A stretch of 64,000 bases of DNA from Rasiella rasia (GCF_011044175.1 NZ_CP049057.1:3207501-3271500), one strand, 5' to 3'. Counted from the stretch's first letter, positions 1 through 11,113 are shown. The notes: generated by a model not told the origin, from the sequence alone. Program-made: numbers and translations.

Positions 1-710
1 ACTGTAGCGGGTTGTGTTTCAAATGGGCCGCCACCATCTTCAGAGCTTTGTTGAAGTAAGGTGAACATAAAGTTATAGAATTGTTGATCTACTCCGCTTA
101 AAAAGAAGGTTACTTCGTCGTTGGGTTCAATGTCTTCAACTAAGTAGAAACCAAAGATTTCATTGCCATCAAAGAATTCATCATAAAAAGTGTCGTAAAC
201 ATTACCAGCTTCACTTAAGCCTTCAAAAAAGTAGTAATTTTCTACACCGGCTGGGTCTGTAAAGAATGCTTTTAGCTCTATGTCTTCACCAGAGAAGCCG
301 CCATCATTGCGCTGTTCTACAAATTCTAAGGGAGGTACGGTATTTAGAACTTCAGATGCCGTATAAACTTGGCCATTGTAATTAATCTCTAAGGTATAAG
401 TCTCATTGTCTTCTACCGAAATATTTGCCGTGTACACCCCGTTGGAGGTGTGTGTTAATTCACTTGTTCCAGACGCATCTGTAATTGTAACTATTGCATT
501 AGAAACTGTTGGTATTGTTGTTCCAAAAAATGGTGCTGTAGTGGTAATGCGCACATAAACCTGTGATTCATTGGTAGCTAAATCTCTAGTTAGTTTCGCA
601 TCTATAACTACTTTTGGAGTGTCTTCATTTAGCTCTATTTCAACAACATCTTCGCATGAAATACTCACAATTGCTACTGCGATAAGTATAAATAGCTTCT
701 TCATCATCAT
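1..710 (-). CDS. DUF4249 family lipoprotein, C-terminus beyond window
   Basis: Read on the minus strand, the frame starts with three consecutive ATG codons (710, 707, 704) and stays open to the left edge, so the C-terminus is missing. The protein begins MKKLFILIAVAIVSISC, a lipoprotein signal peptide ending in a lipobox Cys, followed by EDVVEIEL and an Ig-like beta-rich region. This pattern fits the DUF4249 family of Bacteroidota outer-membrane lipoproteins, which commonly sit beside a TonB-dependent receptor. The first ATG overlaps the stop of the upstream receptor gene (TGATG), suggesting translational coupling. The function is unknown; a surface lipoprotein partner of the receptor is an inference. 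Confidence 0.82.
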   Translation of the reverse strand, partial: MMMKKLFILIAVAIVSISCEDVVEIELNEDTPKVVIDAKLTRDLATNESQVYVRITTTAPFFGTTIPTVSNAIVTITDASGTSELTHTSNGVYTANISVEDNETYTLEINYNGQVYTASEVLNTVPPLEFVEQRNDGGFSGEDIELKAFFTDPAGVENYYFFEGLSEAGNVYDTFYDEFFDGNEIFGFYLVEDIEPNDEVTFFLSGVDQQFYNFMFTLLQQSSEDGGGPFETQPAT

Positions 711-3094
711 CAAAATTTAAAGTTATAAGTAATTGCGGGGATAATACCGAAAATAGACAAGCGTACAGCTTCATTCTGACCAATATCTGTATTTTCTCTA
801 AAGGAAAGGGAGGCAGCATTTCGTCTATTGTAAATATTGTAAACACTAAATACCCACTCACTCTTCCAACGTTTGGGGTTGTTGGGTTTTGGAGTCCAAG
901 TTGCAGCAATATCTATATGATGAAAAGCTGCGAGTCTACTGCTATTTCTTGCTTCGTACACTGGCACAACAATGTTGTTAAATTCGTATTGCCCGTTGGG
1001 AAATGTACTTGGGCGCCCGGTTTGATATATTCCATTTGCGCTAAATGACCATTTTTTGTTAAGCTCGTATTGTGCGGTAACAGAAATATCATGGGGTTTA
1101 TCCCAAGCAGAATTGTACCATTGTCCGTTGTTGATTCCAATTTCTTCTGTAGTTCTTCCTGGGGTGCGTTGTTCACTTTTTGACAAGGTGTAGGCTATCC
1201 AACCCGTTAATTTTCCTTCAGTCTTTCTAAATAATAATTCTAATCCGTAGGCTCTAGCTTCACCGTTTAATAAAATTTGCTCTACTGCATCGTTGGCAAT
1301 TAGGTCTGCATCATCTACATAATCGAGACGATTTGAAACTGTTTTATAAAATGTTTCAACTTCAAAAGAATAGTTTTCAAATTTTTTAAAGAAGCCAGCT
1401 GCCACTTGATCTGCTAATTGTGGTTCTATAAATTTTCCGCTGGGAGCATAAATATCGAAAGGAGTTGGGGAGGTGGTATTGCTTATAAGATGAATATATT
1501 GTGCTGTGCGATTGTAACTGGCCTTTACTGAAGACGTTTCATTAAGTTGAAATGCCGCAGCAATACGGGGCTCGAGATTTGCAAAAGACTTAATGGTCTC
1601 ACTTCTTTTAAATGAAATGGTATCAATTGGTGTTGCCTTTTGGTAAATATCTAAATCTGAATTATACAGAATAGGGTTGTCATTACTGTAAACATTTAAG
1701 GCGTCCTGCCCAAGTCTATTGAAAGTAGAAAATCTTAGTCCCGCTTGAACAGAGAGTTGGTCTGTTACTTCAATTTCTGCGTCTGCATACAGTGCATTTT
1801 CTGTGGCGTATTTGTCAGTAAGTTTAAACGGATTGATGCCTGAAGTTTCGGTTGTAGGATTAATTTCACCTGGGTTAAACTGGTAATAAATACCATTAAG
1901 ACCGTACTGGAGTTTTAAATTGTCAGAAAGGTAGTGGGTAAAATCATATTTTAAGTTGAAATTTTGAATGCCACTGTCAAAATCGAATTCTACGAAATTT
2001 AATTCAAGACCGTAATAATAGTCTGAATAAATTAGGGATAGATTGCTAAAGAGCTTGTCGTTAAAAATATGATTCCAGCGTAAATTGATAGTTGCATTTC
2101 CGAAGTTATTACTGAAACTATCTGCGATTGAAAATACATCTCGACCAAAATAACCAGAAAGAAATATCCTGTTTTTCTCGTTAAGGTTGTAGCTAATTTT
2201 GGTATTAAGGTCGTAAAAGTATGCAATGTTATCGTTGTCAAAGAGCGGTAAGAATAAGTGAGCATAACTACTGCGACCACCCACTAGAAAAGATGCGGTG
2301 TCTTTTTTAATAGGTCCTTCAAGCAACAGCCTGCTCGCTACTAGACCAATACCGCCATTGGCTTTAAATTGTTTTTTATTTCCGTCTTTTTGATAAATGT
2401 CTAAGACTGAAGAAATACGCCCTCCATAACGAGCAGGAATACCTCCTTTGTAAAGTGTTAGATCTTTAATAGCATCGGGATTAAAAACCGAGAAGAAACC
2501 AAATAAGTGTGAAGAGTTATAGAGTGTGGCTTCATCGAGTAGAATCAAATTTTGATCGGCTGCGCCACCACGAACGTTAAATCCGCTGGCACCCTCACCA
2601 GCATTTGTAACGCCAGGTAACAATGTAATGGCCTTAATTACATCTTTCTCCCCTAATACCACAGGTATTTTTTTAATGGTTTCTGCAGTGAGTCTATTAA
2701 CACTCATCTCTGGTTTTCTAATATTGAGAGCTTCAATATCTGTTTTAATAATCACTTCATCCAATTGTTGGGTATCTATGGCTAGTGCATTATTTAGCGT
2801 GGTGTTTTCTGAAAGGGTTACACTGTTTTTAACAGTGGCAAAACCTATCGTGCTGAAATAGACATCGTATGTTCCTTCGGGAAGTGTGATAGAGTAGAAG
2901 CCGTATTCGTTGGTAATGGCTCCAGTTTCGAGAGCAGGTATTACAACATTTACCCCGAAAAGTGTCTCGCCAGTATCGGCTTCAGACACAATCCCGCTAA
3001 GGGTGTATTTTTCTTGAGAAAAAGCTGTGATGCCTATAAATAAGCATACAACCCATAATATGTTTTTCAATTTCAATTTTTTATCAGACAACAA
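710..3094 (-). CDS. TonB-dependent receptor with carboxypeptidase-like N-terminal domain
   Basis: An outer-membrane TonB-dependent receptor of 794 residues. After a signal peptide ending near AFSQ comes a carboxypeptidase-regulatory-like beta domain (about 30-110), containing GVNVVIP and GAITNEYGFYSI. The plug domain follows (about 130-230, with GEGASGFNVRGG and DEATLYNSSHLFG), then a beta-barrel ending in aromatic F-K-F. The substrate cannot be read from sequence. No ATG lies between the upstream in-frame TAG and the signal peptide, so the start is one of several TTG codons; TTG at 3094 is the outermost and those shortly downstream are also possible. Its stop overlaps the start of the DUF4249 gene, so the two probably form a transport pair. 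Confidence 0.9.
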   Translation of the reverse strand: MLSDKKLKLKNILWVVCLFIGITAFSQEKYTLSGIVSEADTGETLFGVNVVIPALETGAITNEYGFYSITLPEGTYDVYFSTIGFATVKNSVTLSENTTLNNALAIDTQQLDEVIIKTDIEALNIRKPEMSVNRLTAETIKKIPVVLGEKDVIKAITLLPGVTNAGEGASGFNVRGGAADQNLILLDEATLYNSSHLFGFFSVFNPDAIKDLTLYKGGIPARYGGRISSVLDIYQKDGNKKQFKANGGIGLVASRLLLEGPIKKDTASFLVGGRSSYAHLFLPLFDNDNIAYFYDLNTKISYNLNEKNRIFLSGYFGRDVFSIADSFSNNFGNATINLRWNHIFNDKLFSNLSLIYSDYYYGLELNFVEFDFDSGIQNFNLKYDFTHYLSDNLKLQYGLNGIYYQFNPGEINPTTETSGINPFKLTDKYATENALYADAEIEVTDQLSVQAGLRFSTFNRLGQDALNVYSNDNPILYNSDLDIYQKATPIDTISFKRSETIKSFANLEPRIAAAFQLNETSSVKASYNRTAQYIHLISNTTSPTPFDIYAPSGKFIEPQLADQVAAGFFKKFENYSFEVETFYKTVSNRLDYVDDADLIANDAVEQILLNGEARAYGLELLFRKTEGKLTGWIAYTLSKSEQRTPGRTTEEIGINNGQWYNSAWDKPHDISVTAQYELNKKWSFSANGIYQTGRPSTFPNGQYEFNNIVVPVYEARNSSRLAAFHHIDIAATWTPKPNNPKRWKSEWVFSVYNIYNRRNAASLSFRENTDIGQNEAVRLSIFGIIPAITYNFKF

Positions 3095-3116
3095 AAATTC
3101 CTAAAAATGAGTGGCA

Positions 3117-3154
3117 AAGGTTGCACAGGCAAGTGCATTTGCCTGTGTAACCTT
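3117..3154 (-). terminator. strong hairpin between icd and the TonB receptor gene
   Basis: A 16-bp stem with one G-U pair (3117-3132 with 3139-3154) and a 6-nt loop lies 8 bases past the icd stop. On the minus strand it is followed only by CTTT, a weak U-tract; on the plus strand it is followed by four more T. It is most likely the icd terminator, but it also sits about 20 bases before the receptor start, so a leader or attenuator role is possible. Confidence 0.55.
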
Positions 3155-3162
3155 TTTTATTT

Positions 3163-5421
<2,259 letters not shown>

Positions 5422-5457
5422 TTAATAGTGTTGAAATTCCCTCTAAAAGATGGGTTG

Positions 5458-5465
5458 CAAAGATA
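5458..5465 (-). promoter_or_regulatory. -7 promoter element for icd
   Basis: On the minus strand the bases read TATCTTTG, an exact match to the Bacteroidota -7 consensus TAnnTTTG. No clear -33 TTTG was found at the usual distance. The implied 5' leader of icd is about 60 bases. Confidence 0.6.
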
Positions 5466-5957
5466 CGGATTTAGTCGGTGCTTAAAAAGGGAAGTTGTGC
5501 CATGAATTGAAAGTTTAGCACTTTTTTATAATAAATAATAGAAACGTATTCTTGCTTTACTTTGGGGTGGGTATAAAAACAAGAAAAGCCATAACAATGT
5601 GCTAGGCACTCTGCTATGGCTCCTTGTGAAAACGTGTCGTTACCAACTCATCTTGACGATGTATAGCAAGTTTATTAAAACCTTGCAGTTGTGACCGTAT
5701 TTCAAAAAGAAGTATTATTGTTTTTGTGATAGGCGATTCTTTAATTTACATTATTGAATACATCCTCAAAAACTACTTCCGTACTTTTTAAAAATCTCCA
5801 AAGTAACCATCTACAAGAAATCGTTAGCTTGTCAAACAATTTTCAAAAAGAAATAAAGAACGTTACTTTATGTTTACAAAACAATGGTTGCATTGTTTCG
5901 ATAGTGCTAATGTACTACACTAATTTAAATTACCAAGAAATGTAAGGTGTTAGATAT
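5466..5957. other. long intergenic region with one imperfect hairpin, no convincing gene
   Basis: About 490 bases without a supported gene. An imperfect hairpin spans 5587-5621: AGCCATA pairs with TATGGCT at the base and GTGC with GCAC near the tip. A short frame opens from TTG at 5754 and ends at 5945, but it has no recognisable features. No transposase remnant or tRNA was seen. Confidence 0.5.
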
Positions 5958-5992
5958 GAACAATTTATAAACCTCAGTTATAAACAATTGTT
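5958..5992. repeat. inverted repeat downstream of rplS
   Basis: GAACAATT (5958-5965) pairs with AATTGTTC (5985-5992), and the inner TATAA pairs with TTATA, giving a hairpin of about 13 bp with a small bulge. It lies just beyond the rplS terminator, and no poly-T follows on the minus strand. Its right arm overlaps TTGTTCACA (5988-5996), a one-mismatch match to the DnaA box consensus TTWTNCACA. Its role is unknown. Confidence 0.4.
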
Positions 5993-5995
5993 CAC

Positions 5996-6027
5996 AAAAA
6001 AAAGCGACCCTAAAATGGAGTCGCTTT
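5996..6027 (-). terminator. rho-independent terminator of rplS
   Basis: On the minus strand, AAAGCGAC and GTCGCTTT form an 8-bp stem (6020-6027 with 6001-6008) followed by a run of T. It starts about 19 bases after the rplS stop. Confidence 0.85.
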
Positions 6028-6045
6028 ATATACGGTAGGTACAGC

Positions 6046-6396
6046 TTATTGACGCTTTTCGCGGATTCTAGCTTTTTTACCTGTAAGACCTCTAAAGTAG
6101 TAGATACGCTTTCTACGAACGCTACCTTTTTTGTTTATCTCAATTTTTTGTAATGCAGGTAAGTTCATTGGGAAGATACGCTCTACACCAACAGTTCCTG
6201 ACATTTTTCTAATAGTAAAGGTTTGAGTTGTTCCTGTTCCTCTTAATTGAATAACAACACCTCTAAAAAACTGTGTTCTTGTTTTTTCTCCTTCACGGAT
6301 TTCGTAGTACACAGTAATTGTGTCTCCAGCTCCAAATTTTGGAAATTCTTTTTTCGTTACGAATTCGTCTTGTACAAATTTTATTAACGCTTCCAT
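6046..6396 (-). CDS. rplS: 50S ribosomal protein L19
   Basis: This large-subunit ribosomal protein sits at the subunit interface. The start is placed at the ATG at 6396, giving 116 residues beginning MEALIKFVQDEFV, the usual L19 length. A longer frame runs upstream to 6561, but it passes through the promoter at 6470-6499, so the extension cannot be translated from that transcript and has no L19 homology. Family segments include FRGVVIQLRG, ERIFPMNLP and RRKRIYYFRGLTGKKARI. The neighbour trmD is a common partner of rplS in bacteria, but here rplS has its own promoter and terminator. Confidence 0.97.
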   Translation of the reverse strand: MEALIKFVQDEFVTKKEFPKFGAGDTITVYYEIREGEKTRTQFFRGVVIQLRGTGTTQTFTIRKMSGTVGVERIFPMNLPALQKIEINKKGSVRRKRIYYFRGLTGKKARIREKRQ

Positions 6397-6469
6397 GTTT
6401 ACTTTTTTGATAATGTTATGTTTACAGCAACATTCACGAAGATCGTCAGAGGTTGGTATAAATCGAGTG

Positions 6470-6499
6470 CAAAGATACTCTTTTTTTAAAATGAGCCAA
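6470..6499 (-). promoter_or_regulatory. complete Bacteroidota promoter of rplS
   Basis: On the minus strand: TTG, then 19 bases, then TATCTTTG. This matches both the -33 and -7 elements of the Bacteroidota housekeeping sigma factor at the expected spacing. It gives rplS a leader of about 65-70 bases and decides the rplS start in favour of 6396. Confidence 0.8.
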
Positions 6500-6629
6500 C
6501 TGTCTAAGCGATAAATTACAAAGTGTACTTGGTTATTCGTGTTTTGTTCTGAAATATCCAAACATGATACATGCTACCTAGTTTACAATCACTCGCTTAT
6601 AGTCTATAAATGAACTTTACAAAAAGGTC

Positions 6630-7307
6630 CTAATCCTCTAATAAATCGGGTCTTCGTTCTTCGGTGCGCTTATATGCTTGTTCTTCACGCCACACATCTA
6701 TTTTGGGAGTATTGCCACTGGTTAAAATTTCAGGAACTTTCCAGCCTTTGTAGTCTGCTGGCCGCGTATAAATAGGTGGGGCTAATAAGTTGTCTTGAAA
6801 ACTATCTGTTAAGGCACTGGTTTCATTACCCAGAACACCAGGTATAAGTCTTATGACAGCATCACATACAATGGCAGCTGCTAATTCACCTCCGCTTAAA
6901 ACGTAGTCACCAACTGAAATTTCTCTAGTAATGAATTGATCTCGCACCCGCTGATCGACTCCTTTGTAATGACCACACAAAATAATAATGTTTTCTTTCA
7001 GTGAAAGCTCATTAGCATCGCCCTGAGTTAGCGTTTTGCCATCTGGAGTCATGTATATTACTTCGTTGTAGTCTCGTTGCGATTTCAACTTAGTAATACA
7101 TTTATCAATTGGTTCAATCATCATAACCATACCCGCACCTCCTCCAAATTGGTAGTCGTCTATTTGCTTGTATTTATTGGTTGCAAATTCGCGCAAATTA
7201 TGAAAATGTACTTCTACCAAGCCTTTTTCGATAGCGCGTTTTAAAATTGACGCTTCAAACGGACTATGTAATAACTCTGGTACAACACTGATGATGTCTA
7301 TGCGCAT
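6630..7307 (-). CDS. trmD: tRNA (guanine-N1)-methyltransferase
   Basis: TrmD methylates G37 at N1 in tRNAs reading CNN codons, using SAM, which prevents +1 frameshifting. The 225-residue protein starts [13 protein letters not shown] and carries the SPOUT-class deep-trefoil knot segment [14 protein letters not shown] (about 112-125), then [12 protein letters not shown]. The C-terminal [19 protein letters not shown] is typical of the family. It is followed on the same strand by rplS after about 230 bases. Length and motifs are complete. Confidence 0.97.
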   Translation of the reverse strand: MRIDIISVVPELLHSPFEASILKRAIEKGLVEVHFHNLREFATNKYKQIDDYQFGGGAGMVMMIEPIDKCITKLKSQRDYNEVIYMTPDGKTLTQGDANELSLKENIIILCGHYKGVDQRVRDQFITREISVGDYVLSGGELAAAIVCDAVIRLIPGVLGNETSALTDSFQDNLLAPPIYTRPADYKGWKVPEILTSGNTPKIDVWREEQAYKRTEERRPDLLED

Positions 7308-7349
7308 TGAAATGGTTTAAATTAGACTACTATAGCCTTGTTTATTGCG

Positions 7350-8717
7350 TTAGAAGGGTTTTTTTCCTTTGTTTTTGTTACGCTGATTAAAATTTTTATC
7401 GCCTTTTGTTTTTGCCTTTTTATATTTCTTTTTGATGGTGCGTTTGTAACTACCTCCTTGATTTGTCTTACTGTTTTTTGCGCTTTTCTCATGAAAACTA
7501 GCTCCTACTTCCTCTGTATTTCTTTTGTGCGGATTGTCTCGCTCTATAATTTTTGGCTGTTCTTCCCAGGTTAATTTGGTACTTATCTTGAGGTCTTCGG
7601 GAAGGGGAAGTCCATTAATTTTCATGTCCATTAAGTCTTCAATAACGGTTTTTAATGGCTGTTCTTTTTCCGTAGAAAAAAGCATAGAAACCCCTTGTGC
7701 CTTAGCCCGCCCTGTACGTCCAATACGATGCATGTAATTTTCGGGATAGCGCGGAGTGTCTACATTAATAACATGACTAATTGCGTCTAAATCTAGTCCG
7801 CGAGCCATAACATCTGTAGTCACTAAAATTCGGGTGACTTTGTTATTAAAGTTGTTTATTGAACGTATTCTATAATTCTGAGTTTTATTAGAATGAATAA
7901 CAGCGACTTCTTTGCCAAATTTGACTTCAAGTAATTCGAAAAGTAAATCGGCCGACTTCTTGTTAGGTACAAAAACCAGAACCTTTTTGTAAGTCTCTTT
8001 TTTCTTTAATAGATGAAGCAATAAATTTGCTTTCGTATAAAAATTGGGTACGTTATAGGCAAACTGCTCAATATTGGTGAGCGGAGTTCCGCTAACGGCA
8101 ACCGAAATCGTTTCTGGATTTCTAAAAAACACATCGATAAATTCGGCAACATCTTCGGTCATAGTTGCAGAAAATAAAATATGCTGCCGAGGTTCAGGAA
8201 GTACTTCAAGAATATTAGTTAGTTGAAACCTAAAACCGAGGTCTAGCATAATATCTACCTCGTCTATTACTACTTTTTTTACTGCCTTTACTTTTAAGGC
8301 TCTGCATAAAATTAAATCGTATAAACGTCCAGGGGTTGCTACTACAATGTCGGCTCCTTGCATTACTAGCTCTTTGTGAGTGTTCATATTTACGCCACCA
8401 TATACCCCAGCAACCTTTATAGAAGAGTAGGCGCCAATCTTTTCAATTTCATGGGTAACTTGTAACACCAATTCGCGCGTAGGTACAATAACAATGATTC
8501 GCGTTTCTTTCTTTTTTGAAAACTTTAAACCATTAATAAGTGGAAGTGTATAGGCAAGGGTTTTACCTGTTCCTGTTTGTGCAATACCAACTACATCTCT
8601 ACCTGCCATAATGGGGCTAAACGTACGCGACTGAATGGGCGTAGATTGTGTAAACCCCAAATCTTCAAGGGCGAAATGTAATTGCTTTGTAAGATTAAAA
8701 TCCTGAAAGGAATTCAT
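7350..8717 (-). CDS. DEAD-box RNA helicase, RhlE-like
   Basis: An ATP-dependent RNA helicase of 455 residues. Motifs in order: Q motif near TPIQSRT; Walker A AQTGTGKT (46-53); PTREL (79-83); TPGR; motif II reads DEVD (152-155) rather than DEAD; SAT; and motif VI HRIGRTGRA. A basic, Lys/Asn-rich tail follows from about residue 380, typical of RhlE-type proteins and likely to bind RNA. It probably acts in ribosome assembly or RNA decay; which one cannot be told. It has its own -7 element upstream. Confidence 0.92.
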   Translation of the reverse strand: MNSFQDFNLTKQLHFALEDLGFTQSTPIQSRTFSPIMAGRDVVGIAQTGTGKTLAYTLPLINGLKFSKKKETRIIVIVPTRELVLQVTHEIEKIGAYSSIKVAGVYGGVNMNTHKELVMQGADIVVATPGRLYDLILCRALKVKAVKKVVIDEVDIMLDLGFRFQLTNILEVLPEPRQHILFSATMTEDVAEFIDVFFRNPETISVAVSGTPLTNIEQFAYNVPNFYTKANLLLHLLKKKETYKKVLVFVPNKKSADLLFELLEVKFGKEVAVIHSNKTQNYRIRSINNFNNKVTRILVTTDVMARGLDLDAISHVINVDTPRYPENYMHRIGRTGRAKAQGVSMLFSTEKEQPLKTVIEDLMDMKINGLPLPEDLKISTKLTWEEQPKIIERDNPHKRNTEEVGASFHEKSAKNSKTNQGGSYKRTIKKKYKKAKTKGDKNFNQRNKNKGKKPF

Positions 8718-8734
8718 TTTTAGCTGCTTTTCTG

Positions 8735-8742
8735 CAAAACTA
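8735..8742 (-). promoter_or_regulatory. -7 promoter element for the DEAD-box helicase gene
   Basis: Minus-strand TAGTTTTG matches TAnnTTTG. The G lies 18 bases before the ATG at 8717, implying a short leader of about 10-13 bases. Confidence 0.5.
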
Positions 8743-8789
8743 CCACAATGAACTGGTTAACATACCTTTTTTAGGGTATTATCGCAGTT

Positions 8790-9284
8790 TTAAAAAAGTT
8801 CTTTTTTCGACTTACAGCGTTCAATAGACTTTTTAGCGCGGTCTAAGGTAGCCTGATCTAAGGTGTTAAGGCCTGCATTTCTGAATTGCTCTATAGCTTG
8901 GTCTAGTTTACCTTGCTGCTCGTACATGATGGCGTATTCGTTATAAATGGTAGATTTTGTAACACCCGGAATATTTAAGGCTTGGTCTAAGAGTTCTTTT
9001 AATTCATCCCATTTACCAAGTGTAGATAAAAGCACCGAATAGTTGTAATAGATGGCCGGATACATAGGTGATTTCTCTAAACACAATTTGTAGAGTGTCT
9101 CTCCTTTTTCATATTCCTTAAATTTTGTCTCATATAAAAACCCCAAATGGTTGTATGTTTTTCCGTAGTTAGGATCGATTTTTATCATTTCTTCTAAGAT
9201 GTTTTCAGCTTTTTCATAGTGCCCATTTTTAATAGCTGCGTTGGCATTATCCAACATCTCTTCTAGTTTTGTAAGGTGGTCCAT
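8790..9284 (-). CDS. tetratricopeptide repeat protein
   Basis: A 164-residue soluble protein made of TPR-like helical pairs. Typical signatures are AENILEEMIKIDPNYGKTYNHLG near 26-48 and PAIYYNYSVLLSTLGKWDEL near 75-94, with a third repeat around LDQAIEQFRNAGL. No signal peptide or membrane segment is seen, so a cytoplasmic scaffold is likely. It sits between a helicase and an acetyltransferase on the same strand, with no obvious operon logic. The specific role is unknown. Confidence 0.8.
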   Translation of the reverse strand: MDHLTKLEEMLDNANAAIKNGHYEKAENILEEMIKIDPNYGKTYNHLGFLYETKFKEYEKGETLYKLCLEKSPMYPAIYYNYSVLLSTLGKWDELKELLDQALNIPGVTKSTIYNEYAIMYEQQGKLDQAIEQFRNAGLNTLDQATLDRAKKSIERCKSKKELF

Positions 9285-9322
9285 GTATTGAAGTTTAAGA
9301 ATATAAAAATAAGGAAAATTCT

Positions 9323-9766
9323 CTAGTGTATTTCCCAGGTATAATGAAAAACTGCGGTATCTTTTTTCCAGCCAATTCGTTCATACAAGTGTTGTGCTGG
9401 ATTGTGAGTTTCTGTTTCTAATGTAATTCCCTTTGCACCTTTTAAAATAGCAAATTGTTTAGCATGCTGCATTAAGGCTTCACCAACCCCCTTTTTTCTA
9501 TGTGCTTCGGAAACGTACAAATCGTTTAAAATATAGGTGCGTTGGGTTGAAACCGAAGAAAATGACGGATAGAGCTGTGTAAATCCCATAGCTTCTTCGT
9601 TTTCTGAAATCGCTATAAATATGGTAGAGTCGCCCTTTTCTAATCGTTCTGTAAGAAATTTTTCGGCCCGGGCTATGTCTGAAGGTTGTTTGTAAAAAAC
9701 CCTGTAGCCATTAAACAGTGGAGTAAGTTTATTGAGATGACTAAGAGTAGCCGCTTGTATTTTCAT
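9323..9766 (-). CDS. GNAT family N-acetyltransferase
   Basis: A 147-residue single-domain acetyltransferase using acetyl-CoA. The pyrophosphate-binding loop is visible as VSEAHRKKGVGEALM (near 90-104), preceded by the beta-strand LNDLYV and followed by GITLETETHNPAQHLYERIGW, the usual C-terminal part of the fold. The acceptor is unknown. It begins 7 bases after the stop of the DUF748 gene, so the two are probably co-transcribed. Confidence 0.88.
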   Translation of the reverse strand: MKIQAATLSHLNKLTPLFNGYRVFYKQPSDIARAEKFLTERLEKGDSTIFIAISENEEAMGFTQLYPSFSSVSTQRTYILNDLYVSEAHRKKGVGEALMQHAKQFAILKGAKGITLETETHNPAQHLYERIGWKKDTAVFHYTWEIH

Positions 9767-9772
9767 ATCAAT

Positions 9773-10999
9773 TTAGTTGTCGTCGTTTTTATCTTCGTCT
9801 TCGGCACCATCAAAAATACGTTTTAATAATCCATCTGTGGTATCATTTTTACGTGCTTCACGTTTTTTTTCTCGTTGCTTTTTGCGTAGTTCTCTTTTTT
9901 CTTTTTTGGTAAGATTGGAGTCGTTAAAGGCATCTTCAAATTCGATGTCATCATCAACATCACCTTTAAAAGCACTAATCCATGCGTTTTCAAAAATGTT
10001 GAATACGGTAGCCCAAACCCCTGCTTTCGTATTATTTAAATCGCCTTCTATAGGTACTTTAGTTGCTATAGTATTGGTTCCTTGATTTTTCAGAATAAAT
10101 TTAAAAAAACCAACAAGTCCTTCCCATAAAACGCCTAAAAAACCATCTTCTTTTCCTATGAGTTTAGAGTCTTTTAAAAGCGGTTTTATGTATCCTTTAA
10201 GGTAACCATCTGCAATAGCAATTTCACTGTAGAGGCTAAAATCTCCTTCTTCAAAATCTATACCTGCATAATGTCTGGTAAATGGGTTTAGTGCAGTAAC
10301 ATTAGAATGTTCTAAGGCAAAATTGAGATTCAAGTCTGGTATTTCTTTAATAATATTTACGTTTCCGTCTAGTTTTACATTTCCACCACCAATAGAGATA
10401 CCTGTGGCTGTTACTGGCGAAGGCAATACACGTTCTTTTTCTACTACATTACGCAGATTGCTTGCAGTAAGGTGAATTTTATCAATATGAATATCAATGT
10501 TTGGGTCGCTGTCTAATTCAACAAAGGCAAATTTGCCGTCAAAAACTTCAAACTTGTTTATTTCTAGCGGGACAATATCGGTAAGAGCTTTGGTCCAGTC
10601 GTCTATATTTGCTTTACCCTCTACAGGTGTAGTTTCCTGGTCTTCTAGAATATAGATTACCTCAGGGCTAGTCATAATTATTTCTGCTACTATGCTACCA
10701 TCAAAAAGTGCGCCCCATTCGATAGAGATATCTGTTTTAGGAAAATTTAAAAAAGGTACTTGGGTATCTGCGTCTACTTTGTCTAAATACATTCCTTCTA
10801 CAACATAAGCCCCACGATAAAGAGCCATGTCTACATCTTCTACTTGGCCGTAGTATCCTGGAATGTCTGCTAGTACCTCGTTTATGTAGTCTTTCACCCA
10901 ATACGGAAGGTATATTCTTGCCGCAATTAATAACGCCAAAATAATTATAGGGATTGTATACCGCTTCTTCTTATATGCCTTTCGCTTGTTCTTAGTCAT
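9773..10999 (-). CDS. DUF748 / AsmA-like membrane-anchored protein
   Basis: A 408-residue protein with a basic N-terminus (KNKRKAYKKKRY), one membrane segment (about 15-30, IPIIILALLIAARIYLPYWV) and a long periplasmic beta-rich region. Segments such as VEGMYLDKV, NIDDWTKAL and INKFEVFDGKFAFVELDSDP resemble the DUF748 family, related to AsmA/TamB-type envelope proteins thought to span the periplasm. The C-terminal 60 residues are highly charged and low-complexity (Lys/Arg/Glu, then Asp), an unusual tail. A role in envelope lipid or protein homeostasis is an inference. Confidence 0.72.
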   Translation of the reverse strand: MTKNKRKAYKKKRYTIPIIILALLIAARIYLPYWVKDYINEVLADIPGYYGQVEDVDMALYRGAYVVEGMYLDKVDADTQVPFLNFPKTDISIEWGALFDGSIVAEIIMTSPEVIYILEDQETTPVEGKANIDDWTKALTDIVPLEINKFEVFDGKFAFVELDSDPNIDIHIDKIHLTASNLRNVVEKERVLPSPVTATGISIGGGNVKLDGNVNIIKEIPDLNLNFALEHSNVTALNPFTRHYAGIDFEEGDFSLYSEIAIADGYLKGYIKPLLKDSKLIGKEDGFLGVLWEGLVGFFKFILKNQGTNTIATKVPIEGDLNNTKAGVWATVFNIFENAWISAFKGDVDDDIEFEDAFNDSNLTKKEKRELRKKQREKKREARKNDTTDGLLKRIFDGAEDEDKNDDN

Positions 11000-11061
11000 T
11001 ATATCTTTCTCTGTATCACAAAATTGAAAGAATACCGACTAATATTGAGTTAAGGGAGTCA

Positions 11062-11090
11062 TAAAAAAGCCCAGTCTTATGGACTGGGCT
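11062..11090 (-). terminator. rho-independent terminator of the GAPDH gene
   Basis: On the minus strand AGCCCAGTCC pairs with GACTGGGCT around a 4-base loop, a 9-10 bp GC-rich stem, followed by TTTTTT. It lies about 24 bases past the GAPDH stop. Confidence 0.9.
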
Positions 11091-11113
11091 AAAATTATAT
11101 TATGTAGATACTA

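Noticed and set aside
5754-5945. Short plus-strand frame of 63 codons in the 5.4-6.0 kb gap
   Set aside because: It starts with TTG, has no promoter-like element at a sensible distance, no family resemblance and an ordinary AT-rich composition; not supported as a gene.
6397-6561. N-terminal extension of rplS
   Set aside because: It contains the rplS promoter, is rich in Cys and unlike L19; the ATG at 6396 gives the standard length.
7350-8717. DEVD instead of DEAD in helicase motif II
   Set aside because: A single conservative variation at the third position is known in active family members, so it is not evidence of loss of function.
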